A DNA stretch of 22,896 nt, taken from positions 1 through 22,896 of the forward strand of contig JADHKY010000006.1 of assembly GCA_016780945.1 (NCBI GenBank). The letters are read 5' to 3'. Under the pieces are notes generated by a model. That model ran no database searches and was not told where the DNA came from. It saw only the letters and a program-made list of their open reading frames with translations. Shown piece by piece: positions 15,163-21,948 of this stretch (position 1 is its first letter; each line of letters starts with the position of its first letter). Both the position numbers and the translations under genes were made by a program. This stretch comes from Aquiluna sp. GTDB lineage: Bacteria; Actinomycetota; Actinomycetes; Actinomycetales; Microbacteriaceae.

Positions 15163-15235
15163 TGGAGACTAGGGGGGTCGAACCCCTGACCCCCTGCTTG
15201 CAAAGCAGGTGCTCTACCAACTGAGCTAAGTCCCC
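15163..15235 (-). tRNA. tRNA-Ala (anticodon TGC)
   Basis: A 73-nt cloverleaf on the minus strand. The acceptor is GGGGACT/AGTCTCC with one G-T pair, the D-arm begins TAGCTCAGTTGGTAGAGC, the anticodon stem CCTGC/GCAGG encloses TTTGCAA (anticodon TGC), and the T-arm contains GGGGTTCGACCCC. The discriminator is A and CCA is not encoded. The gene follows tRNA-Ile by 34 bases on the same transcript. Its last bases (15162-15179) are duplicated at 13403-13420, so its 3' end appears to have served as an integration site. Confidence 0.97.
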
Positions 15236-15240
15236 AAAGC

Positions 15241-15265
15241 GAGCATTCCCTGGCGGAAAGTGCTC
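15241..15265 (-). other. Hairpin in the tRNA-Ile/tRNA-Ala spacer
   Basis: The spacer contains GAGCATTCC and GGAA-ag-TGCTC around a five-base loop, giving a nine-pair stem with a two-base bulge. It fills most of the spacer and may guide separation of the two tRNAs. No U-run follows, so it is not a terminator. Confidence 0.45.
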
Positions 15266-15269
15266 ACCG

Positions 15270-15343
15270 TGGGCCTAGGAGGACTTGAACCTCCGACCTC
15301 TTCATTATCAGTGAAGCGCTCTAACCACCTGAGCTATAGGCCC
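15270..15343 (-). tRNA. tRNA-Ile (anticodon GAT)
   Basis: A 74-nt cloverleaf on the minus strand. Acceptor GGGCCTA pairs perfectly with TAGGCCC, the D-arm is TAGCTCAGGTGGTTAGAGC, the anticodon stem CTTCA/TGAAG encloses CTGATAA (anticodon GAT), and the T-arm is GGAGGTTCAAGTCCTCC. The discriminator is A and CCA is not encoded. First gene of the Ile-Ala pair downstream of gyrA and the DUF3566 gene, an arrangement common in Actinobacteria. Confidence 0.97.
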
Positions 15344-15356
15344 GTAGAGCATCACA

Positions 15357-15385
15357 ACATTACTAGAGAATCTCTCGGTGAACAA
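15357..15385 (-). promoter_or_regulatory. Promoter of tRNA-Ile/tRNA-Ala
   Basis: On the minus strand -35 TTGTTC (15385-15380), a 17-base spacer and -10 TAATGT (15362-15357) precede the tRNA by 13 bases. The spacer holds a perfect palindrome AGAGA-A-TCTCT (15366-15376), and a longer pairing AATCTCT/AGAGATT spans the -35 region. Whether these bind a regulator is unknown. Confidence 0.5.
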
Positions 15386-15397
15386 ACCCCAAAGAGA

Positions 15398-15802
15398 TTA
15401 GTTATTTGTAAAGGTAAGGGAGATACCGCCAACCAGCTTTGAGATCAGGTTGAAGATAAGAGCGTAGATGGCGGCCAGCGCGGTCGTGATTACGAGATTC
15501 AAAAGCGCCAGAGTGAGCGCTGTCGACATCACGTTGTCGAAAGAGAACTCGTCTTCCAGGTTGAAGGCGTTGGCCTCACCAAGAACAGAGGAGAGCAGTC
15601 CTCCGACAGCGGAAAAGACACCGGAGTTTGCAAGCACCGACCAAATTAGCCAGGCACCAACAACAATCGCTATTCCGGCAGCTATCGCTACAAAGAAACC
15701 GACTTTCGTCGCTGACCAAACGTCAATTACCCGCAGCTTTAGGCGAATCTGCTTTCTCGCCTCTTTGGGCTTATTGCTCCGGTTGAACAGGCTCGCCAAC
15801 AT
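15398..15802 (-). CDS. DUF3566-family membrane protein
   Basis: A 134-residue protein of the family found next to gyrA in Actinobacteria. A basic N-terminus (KPKEARKQIRLKLRVIDVWS) precedes membrane helices at about 35-56 and 94-122, separated by an acidic loop (NLEDEFSFDN). The role is unknown. Many relatives have a long disordered N-terminus that is missing here, so the protein is about the minimal domain. The ATG at 15802 has a good Shine-Dalgarno (AAGGAG, five bases upstream), and the coding region overlaps the end of gyrA by 32 bp in another frame, which points to coupled translation. Confidence 0.9.
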   Translation of the reverse strand: MLASLFNRSNKPKEARKQIRLKLRVIDVWSATKVGFFVAIAAGIAIVVGAWLIWSVLANSGVFSAVGGLLSSVLGEANAFNLEDEFSFDNVMSTALTLALLNLVITTALAAIYALIFNLISKLVGGISLTFTNN

Positions 15803-18275
15803 CGGCTCCTTCTTCGTTTGACTCTAGGTTTCGCTCGCTGTTTTTAGCTAGCGAGAGCACCGAGTCCCCTTCTTCGAATCTAGCAAACACTACACCCATC
15901 GTGTCGCGGCCTTTGGCGGGGACCTCGCTGGCGTTGGTTCTGATTACCTTGCCCGAGGCGAGAACTACTAGCACCTCGTCGTTTTCGTCCACGATCAATG
16001 AGCCGACTAGATCGCCTCGCTTTTCGTCAAGTTTTGCGACCTTGATTCCCAAACCGCCGCGGTTCTGGACTCGGTACTGCTCAGAGGCTGTGCGCTTGGC
16101 ATAGCCTCCCTCGGTGACAACAAAGACGAAGCCGGCGCTACCGATGACGCTTGCTGATAGCAGCTCGTCACCCTTGCGGAACTTCATACCCACTACACCT
16201 GAGGTGTCACGGCCCATCGGCCTGAGGGTGGCATTGTCTGCCTTGAAGCAGATTGACATGCCCTTGCGGCTTACTAGCAGCAGGAAGTTCTCTTCATTGA
16301 CGAGCATGGCATTGACGAGCTCATCGCCATCGCGAAGCTTGATGGCGATGATGCCTCCGGTGCGGGCGGTGTCATAGAGCTCAAGGGAGGTCTTCTTGAC
16401 CAGTCCGCTGCGGGTGGCAAGAACCAGATACGGCGACTGCTGATAGTCCTTGAGGTCTAGGACCTCGACCACTCGCTCATCGGGCTGGAGGGCAAGGAGG
16501 TTTGCAACGTGCTGGCCCTTGGCGTCTCTCCCAGCCTCTTGAATCTCATAGACCTTGGAGCGGAAGACTCTGCCGGTGTTGGTGAAGAACATGAGCCAGT
16601 GGTGGGTTGTCGAAACGATAAAGTTCTGCACAACATCGTCTGCCCTCAGGCTCGCACCCCGCACACCCTTACCACCGCGGTGCTGAATGCGGTAGTTACT
16701 TGAGCGGGTGCGCTTGATGTAGCCGCCGGAGGTGAGGGTGACAACCATCTCTTCCACCGGAATTAGGTCCTCAACGGTGACATCGCCGTCGAAGCCCATC
16801 ATGATCTCGCTACGGCGATCGTCACCATACTTGGCCACAATCTCGTCAAGCTCCTCGCCAACAATCTTGCGCTGCAGGGACTCGTCCTTGATGATCTTTT
16901 GGTAGCCCTTGATCTCATTCTCAAGTTCGGCTGCCTCGTCGATGATCTTCTGTCGCTCTAGAGCTGCCAACTGGCGAAGCTGCATGTTCAGAATCGCTCT
17001 GGCCTGCAGCTCGTCAATCTTGAGCAGCTTGATAAGGCCGTCGCGAGCATCCTCTACGGTCTGGCTCTTGCGAATCAGAGCAATTACCGCATCGAGTGCG
17101 TCAAGTGCTTTTAGGTAGCCACGAAGAATGTGAGCCCGTTCCTCGGCCTTTTTTAGCCGGTACTGGGTGCGGCGAACGATGATTTCGATCTGGTGGGTGA
17201 CCCAGTGTGAGATAAAGCCATCGAGCGAGAGCGTTCTTGGTACTCCGTCGACCAGAGCCAGCATGTTGGCACCGAAGTTCTCCTGCAACTGCGTGTATTT
17301 GTAGAGGTTGTTCAGCACAACCCTGGCTACAGCGTCCTTTTTGAGAACAACCACTAGACGCTGTCCGGTGCGGCCTGAGGTTTCGTCGCGGATATCTGCG
17401 ATACCGGTGAGCTTGCCCTCCTTGACCAGCTCCGCAATCTTCAGGGCCAGGTTGTCTGGGTTTACCTGATATGGAAGCTCTGTAACAACTAGGCAGGTGC
17501 GGCCGTGAAGCTCTTCAACGTTTACAACTGCTCGCATTGTGATTGAGCCGCGGCCCGTGCGATAGGCGTCTTCGATACCCCTGCGGCCGAGAATCTGAGC
17601 GCCGGTTGGGAAGTCGGGTCCCTTGACTATCTTGATGAGCTCCTCGACAAGTCCCTCGCCGGCAAGCTCTGGGTGCTCAAGAGAGAATTTGGCCGCCTCG
17701 GCAACCTCACGAAGGTTGTGGGGCGGGATGTTGGTGGCCATGCCGACGGCAATACCGATTGACCCGTTGACCAAGAGATTCGGGAACCTCGATGGGAGGA
17801 TGGTTGGCTCCTGAGTCCTACCGTCGTAGTTGTCCTGGAAGTCGACAGTTTCCTCGTCGATATCCCGCACCATCTCCATGGCAAGTGGTGCCATCTTGCA
17901 CTCGGTATACCTAGGGGCAGCGGCTGGATCGTTTCCCGGGGAGCCGAAGTTTCCCTGGCCCCAAACCAATGGGTAGCGCAGGTTCCAGTCCTGAACGAGC
18001 CTTACGAGGGTGTCATAAATTGCGCTGTCACCGTGAGGGTGGAATTGGCCCATGACGTCGCCGACGACCCTGGAGCACTTGGAGAACTGCTTGTCCGGGC
18101 GGTAGCCACCGTCATACATCGCATAGAGCACCCTGCGGTGAACAGGCTTTAGCCCGTCCCTAACGTCTGGAAGTGCCCTACCGACAATGACGCTCATTGC
18201 GTAGTCGAGGTAGCTGCGCTGCATCTCGACCTGGAGGTCGATCTGCTCTATTTTGTCCATCTGGTTTTCTGACAT
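15771..18275 (-). CDS. gyrA: DNA gyrase subunit A
   Basis: An 834-residue type IIA topoisomerase subunit that breaks and rejoins DNA. The catalytic Tyr123 lies in PRYTECKMAPLA. The quinolone-contact region reads HPHGDSAIYDTL at 79-90 with Ser84 and Asp88, the residues usually linked with susceptibility. The C-terminal DNA-wrapping domain contains the GyrA box as QHRGGKG (531-537), one substitution from the usual QRRGGKG. The C-terminal tail is acidic. The gene follows gyrB by 13 bp with GGAG as Shine-Dalgarno and forms an operon with it. Confidence 0.98.
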   Translation of the reverse strand: MSENQMDKIEQIDLQVEMQRSYLDYAMSVIVGRALPDVRDGLKPVHRRVLYAMYDGGYRPDKQFSKCSRVVGDVMGQFHPHGDSAIYDTLVRLVQDWNLRYPLVWGQGNFGSPGNDPAAAPRYTECKMAPLAMEMVRDIDEETVDFQDNYDGRTQEPTILPSRFPNLLVNGSIGIAVGMATNIPPHNLREVAEAAKFSLEHPELAGEGLVEELIKIVKGPDFPTGAQILGRRGIEDAYRTGRGSITMRAVVNVEELHGRTCLVVTELPYQVNPDNLALKIAELVKEGKLTGIADIRDETSGRTGQRLVVVLKKDAVARVVLNNLYKYTQLQENFGANMLALVDGVPRTLSLDGFISHWVTHQIEIIVRRTQYRLKKAEERAHILRGYLKALDALDAVIALIRKSQTVEDARDGLIKLLKIDELQARAILNMQLRQLAALERQKIIDEAAELENEIKGYQKIIKDESLQRKIVGEELDEIVAKYGDDRRSEIMMGFDGDVTVEDLIPVEEMVVTLTSGGYIKRTRSSNYRIQHRGGKGVRGASLRADDVVQNFIVSTTHHWLMFFTNTGRVFRSKVYEIQEAGRDAKGQHVANLLALQPDERVVEVLDLKDYQQSPYLVLATRSGLVKKTSLELYDTARTGGIIAIKLRDGDELVNAMLVNEENFLLLVSRKGMSICFKADNATLRPMGRDTSGVVGMKFRKGDELLSASVIGSAGFVFVVTEGGYAKRTASEQYRVQNRGGLGIKVAKLDEKRGDLVGSLIVDENDEVLVVLASGKVIRTNASEVPAKGRDTMGVVFARFEEGDSVLSLAKNSERNLESNEEGADVGEPVQPEQ

Positions 18276-18288
18276 TTATCTCTCCTGC

Positions 18289-20226
18289 CTAGATATCCAG
18301 GAATCGGACGTCTTTGGCGTTTTTCTGAATAAAGCTTCTGCGGCTCTCAACGTCCTCGCCCATGAGGGTGGAGAAGATCTCGTCCGCCAGAGCTGCGTCA
18401 TCCAAGGTCACCTGCAGCAGGGTCCTAGTTGCGGGATTCATTGTGGTCTCCCACAGCTCGTCGTAGTCCATCTCGCCAAGACCCTTGTAGCGCTGGATCG
18501 AGTTCTCCTTCGGAAGGCGCTTGCCGTCCTTCTGGCCCTGTGCGATCTTGTCATCACGCTCTTGATCTGAAAAGACATACTCATGTTCGGCGTTTGACCA
18601 CTTGATTCGAAACAGTGGCGGCTGGGCCATGTACACGTAGCCGTGCTCAATGAGTGGCCTCATGTACCTAAATAGCAGCGTCAGCAACAGGGTCCTGATG
18701 TGCTGGCCATCGACATCGGCGTCGGCCATCAAGATGCACTTGTGATACCTGATCTTCGCGACATCGAAGTCCTCGCCGATTCCGGTTCCAAAGGCGGTGA
18801 TAAGCGCTTGAACCTCGGTGTTTGCCAGGGCCCTATCGAGTCTTGCCTTCTCCACGTTCAGAATCTTTCCGCGAAGCGGAAGGATTGCCTGGGTCTCGGG
18901 GTCTCTACCTCTAACGGCGGAGCCGCCGGCCGAGTCGCCCTCCACGATATAAATTTCAGACACCACTGGGTCTCTCGAGGAGCAGTCGCGCAATTTGCCA
19001 GGCATGCCACCGGATTCCAGCAGGCCCTTGCGCCTGGTGGCTTCCCTTGCCTTGCGGGCTGCGAGTCTTGCAGCAGCAGCCTGGATGGCCTTGCGAATTA
19101 CTTCCTTGGCCTGTCCGGGGTTGCGCTCCAGCCAGTCGCCGAGCTGGTCGTTTACTACCTTTTGGACAAATGCCTTTGCCTCGGTGTTTCCGAGCTTGGT
19201 CTTGGTCTGGCCCTCGAACTGGGGCTCGGTGAGCTTTACCGAGATAACAGCAGTTAGGCCTTCGCGGACATCGTCACCGGTGAGGTTCTCGTCCTTTTCC
19301 TTCAGCTGTCCTTTATCGCGAGCATATTTGTTTAGAAGAGAGGTGATAGCGGTCCTGAAGCCCTCTTCGTGGGTGCCGCCCTCGTGGGTATTAATGGTGT
19401 TTGCGTAGGTGTGAACGCCCTCGTTGTAGCCGTTTGTCCACTGCATCGCGATTTCGACCGACATGTTCTTTTCTTTGGTCTCGTTCTCGATGGAGATGAT
19501 CTCCTCGTGAACGACCTCGACCTTCTTTGCTGAGTTGAGGTATTCGACGTAGTCGATGAGTCCGCGCTCGTAGAGGTAGCTGTCGTTCTTTCCGCTGCGC
19601 TCATCAATGAGGTTGATTCTTAGGCCCTTATTCAAAAAGCACATCTGCTGGAAGCGCTGGCGCAGGGTCTCGTAGTCAAAGTCAACAGTTTCGAATATCT
19701 CTGAGCTTGGAGTAAAGAAGATGGTGGTGCCGGTCTTGTCGGTTTTTCCGGCCTTCTTTAGAGGGTGGTCTGGTACGCCCACCGTGTAGCTCTGGGTCCA
19801 GACATCGCCGTCTCTGTGCACCTCAACCGACAGGGTTGAAGAGAGAGCGTTCACAACGGAAGCACCAACACCGTGGAGTCCTCCGGATACGGCGTAACCG
19901 CCGCCGCCGAACTTTCCACCGGCGTGCAATACGGTCAAAACGACCTCGACTGCTGGTTTCTTTTCAACCGGGTGCATATCAACGGGAATCCCTCGACCGT
20001 TGTCGCTTACCCTTATCGATCCCTCTTTGGTGATCGTGACATCTATGTTGTCGCAGTGGCCGGCAAGAGCCTCATCGACCGAATTGTCGACTATTTCATA
20101 GACCAGGTGGTGCAGGCCCCTGGGGCCTGTCGAACCGATATACATACCCGGTCTTTTTCGGACCGCTTCAAGCCCTTCGAGGACCTGGATATCGCCGGCA
20201 TCATATTTTCTTTTTTCTTCAGACAT
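18289..20226 (-). CDS. gyrB: DNA gyrase subunit B
   Basis: A 645-residue ATPase subunit of gyrase. The GHKL ATP site includes Glu44 and Asn48 (VYEIVDNSVDEA), DNGRGIP at 75-81 and GGLHGVGAS at 115-123. The TOPRIM metal site has EGDSAGG at 429-435 and DADVDG at 502-507, and the C-terminal RYKGLGEMDYDELW follows. Length is normal for the actinobacterial form without the E. coli-type insert. The ATG at 20226 has a modest Shine-Dalgarno-like GGGAAG. Together with gyrA it introduces negative supercoils. A 121-bp leader/promoter region separates it from the DUF721 gene. Confidence 0.98.
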   Translation of the reverse strand: MSEEKRKYDAGDIQVLEGLEAVRKRPGMYIGSTGPRGLHHLVYEIVDNSVDEALAGHCDNIDVTITKEGSIRVSDNGRGIPVDMHPVEKKPAVEVVLTVLHAGGKFGGGGYAVSGGLHGVGASVVNALSSTLSVEVHRDGDVWTQSYTVGVPDHPLKKAGKTDKTGTTIFFTPSSEIFETVDFDYETLRQRFQQMCFLNKGLRINLIDERSGKNDSYLYERGLIDYVEYLNSAKKVEVVHEEIISIENETKEKNMSVEIAMQWTNGYNEGVHTYANTINTHEGGTHEEGFRTAITSLLNKYARDKGQLKEKDENLTGDDVREGLTAVISVKLTEPQFEGQTKTKLGNTEAKAFVQKVVNDQLGDWLERNPGQAKEVIRKAIQAAAARLAARKAREATRRKGLLESGGMPGKLRDCSSRDPVVSEIYIVEGDSAGGSAVRGRDPETQAILPLRGKILNVEKARLDRALANTEVQALITAFGTGIGEDFDVAKIRYHKCILMADADVDGQHIRTLLLTLLFRYMRPLIEHGYVYMAQPPLFRIKWSNAEHEYVFSDQERDDKIAQGQKDGKRLPKENSIQRYKGLGEMDYDELWETTMNPATRTLLQVTLDDAALADEIFSTLMGEDVESRRSFIQKNAKDVRFLDI

Positions 20227-20347
20227 ATTAAGTTTCTTCCCTTTCGGGTTAGCTCCACTGAAATGCGGCCCTTAGACCGACTGAGATTCGGGTTTGCTAA
20301 CCCCTAAATTCTACCCCAGAGGGGCTAAAAGACTCGGGATATAGTGA
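20227..20347 (-). promoter_or_regulatory. gyrB promoter and structured leader
   Basis: On the minus strand TAGAAT (20313-20308) is a likely -10, giving a leader of about 75 bases. The leader contains GGGTTAGC and a fully complementary GCTAACCC (plus-strand 20296-20303 and 20246-20253). The second arm overlaps a small hairpin CCC-GAAA-GGG (20248-20239) whose 3' side is the Shine-Dalgarno-like GGG. The two pairings exclude each other, so the leader could switch gyrB translation. A small CCCC-TCT-GGGG repeat lies in the -10/-35 spacer. Structures are visible; regulation is inferred. Confidence 0.4.
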
Positions 20348-20824
20348 TTAGCCGTACGTGTCTCTTGGACCCCGTCCAGGAACAGAACGTGGGCCTTTTT
20401 TCCAACTCGGGGCAGCCGGTCCAATAAACCTCAGGTCTGTTACCCCAAGATCCGGATATTGTTCCTGGACTCTTGCCAAAATCTGATCCTGCAAAAGCCT
20501 CAGCTGGGTCGCCCAGGCGGTGGAGCGGCACTGAATGGTCATGAGCGAGCCCTCGAGTGACACCGGTTGAGAGGCCGCTGCATTGTCACTTCCAACTAGG
20601 CGTTCCCAATCCAGAAAGAGCGCTTCCTTCTCAACTCTGCCCAGCCAGTCGTGCTCGGTCATCAACTCCTCGATAGAAGACGAGGCTCTAATTGGTTCCC
20701 TACCCTTTTCAAATGGTTGCGAGCCCCGAGACTTACCCTCGCGTCTTTTTTGGTCTCGAGTCTTTCTCCCTAAACCCGACACAAAATCTTTGTAGAAGCG
20801 GTCCGCCGATTCGAAGCTAATCAC
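20348..20824 (-). CDS. DUF721 (DciA-like) protein
   Basis: A 158-residue protein whose middle to C-terminal part (about 50-140: WLGRVEKEALFLDWERLVG...SLMTIQCRSTAWATQLRLLQDQIL) matches the DUF721/DciA domain. DciA proteins are thought to help load the replicative helicase in bacteria lacking DnaC/DnaI. A basic disordered N-terminal region (RKTRDQKRREGKSRG) precedes it and a Gly/Arg/Pro tail follows. The GTG start at 20824 overlaps recF by 8 bp, with AGGTGA upstream. The position between recF and gyrB is conserved in Actinobacteria. Confidence 0.9.
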   Translation of the reverse strand: MISFESADRFYKDFVSGLGRKTRDQKRREGKSRGSQPFEKGREPIRASSSIEELMTEHDWLGRVEKEALFLDWERLVGSDNAAASQPVSLEGSLMTIQCRSTAWATQLRLLQDQILARVQEQYPDLGVTDLRFIGPAAPSWKKGPRSVPGRGPRDTYG

Positions 20825-21935
20825 GCGTCACCTCGGCTTGGCTTACCGAGAACTTGGCGTCCCAGCTGAGCTCCGGGGTCGCAGCCGGATCCGCGGCGGT
20901 CACGAGCACCTGTTGGAACCCCTTCACAAACTCAACCAGTCTCGCTCGCCTACCGGGGTCCAGCACGGCAAACACATCATCAAGAATTACCACAGGGTCA
21001 CCGCCCGGTCGGTCTTTCAGTTCGGCTGCGACCGCCAGCTTCAAACCCAGTGCCAACGACCACGCCTCGCCCTGAGATGCATGAGACCTAGCCAACAAGC
21101 CTGCCTTCGTAATGAGAAGCTCGTCTCGGTGGGGACCAAAAAGGGTGAGGCCTCGCTCAAGCTCTTGTGCCCTGTTGCGCTGCAGGTTTTCACGAAGCTG
21201 AGATGCGATGTGGTCTTTGTCTATTTCGGCTAGGTCGTCCTGAGCTGAAAGGGAAACGAGTTGCAGCTCAATTGTTTCGGTTGAACCAGATAGCTCTGAG
21301 TAAAAAGACTGCAGCGTTGGTCCAAGAAGCCCCAACAGCTCAAAGCGGGCCTGGGTTATTTGACTACCTAGCTCCACAAGCTGGTCGTCCCAAATATCCA
21401 GGGTGCTCAGATCTGGATTCTTCACCCCTCTGGAGCTTTTCAGCAAAGCGTTGCGCTGTTTTAGAACCCGGTCGTAATCAAGCCGCAGCTGACCAATTCG
21501 AGGCTTTAGCAGCGCTGCTGTCTGGTCTAGAAAACCCCTACGGTCCGCTGGGTCGCGCCTAACAACATCGAGATCCTCCGGCGCAAAGACAACGGCCGCG
21601 AGGTTCCCAAGAATTTCGGACGCTCGTTGCCTGGGGGAACCATTAATGAAGAACTTGTTGGCCGAGCTGGTATTTATCTCGACACCAACCGCCAGTTCCC
21701 TATCTCCACTTTTGACGGTGGCCGATAGCTGGGCTGATTGATCTCCCTCTCTTACAAGAGACCTTTGGCTGCCGAGCCGGTGAGAAGAAAGGCTCGAAAG
21801 ATATCCGATTGCCTCAACAAGATTGGTTTTACCCTCGCCATTTGGGCCATAAATAAGGTTGCGGCCCTCGGAAAACTTGGTTTGTAGGCTTTGGTAATTC
21901 CTAAAGCTCGCTAGTTGTAGCTCAGAAACCCACAA
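20817..21935 (-). CDS. recF: DNA replication and repair protein RecF
   Basis: A 372-residue SMC-like ATPase that promotes RecA loading at gaps. Walker A GPNGEGKT is at 30-37, the ABC signature SHASQGEAWSLALG around 284-297, and Walker B VVILDDVFAVLD at 315-326. Length is typical. The N-terminus WVSELQLASFRNYQSL matches the family if translation begins at TTG 21935; no ATG is available nearby, and AGGT lies upstream. It starts 13 bp after the dnaN stop and is likely cotranscribed with dnaN. Confidence 0.96.
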   Translation of the reverse strand: MWVSELQLASFRNYQSLQTKFSEGRNLIYGPNGEGKTNLVEAIGYLSSLSSHRLGSQRSLVREGDQSAQLSATVKSGDRELAVGVEINTSSANKFFINGSPRQRASEILGNLAAVVFAPEDLDVVRRDPADRRGFLDQTAALLKPRIGQLRLDYDRVLKQRNALLKSSRGVKNPDLSTLDIWDDQLVELGSQITQARFELLGLLGPTLQSFYSELSGSTETIELQLVSLSAQDDLAEIDKDHIASQLRENLQRNRAQELERGLTLFGPHRDELLITKAGLLARSHASQGEAWSLALGLKLAVAAELKDRPGGDPVVILDDVFAVLDPGRRARLVEFVKGFQQVLVTAADPAATPELSWDAKFSVSQAEVTRD

Positions 21936-21948
21936 AGTTACCTACCGA

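Larger units (their letters stand above)
13403..15179. mobile_element. Small tRNA-Ala-integrated element or island remnant
   Basis: A segment of about 1.76 kb lies between two direct 18-bp copies of the tRNA-Ala 3' end. The right copy completes the functional tRNA; the left copy is a fragment followed by its own terminator. Each copy has a different terminator next to it, as expected if the element brought its own. The single gene inside encodes a secreted lipoprotein. GC is lower than in the core: 29/60 and 26/60 at 13681-13740 and 13741-13800, against 39/60 at 15901-15960, by hand count. No integrase, transposase or origin is present, so it is either a relic or a passenger mobilised in trans. 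Mobility is inferred. Confidence 0.6.

Noticed and set aside
15260..15442. Plus-strand frame of 60 residues containing LGGLEPPTSS
   Set aside because: It reads antisense through tRNA-Ile; this peptide is a well-known false product of antisense tRNA sequence.
18700..19257. Plus-strand open frame of 185 residues
   Set aside because: Antisense to the TOPRIM region of gyrB, with no recognisable domain or start signal.
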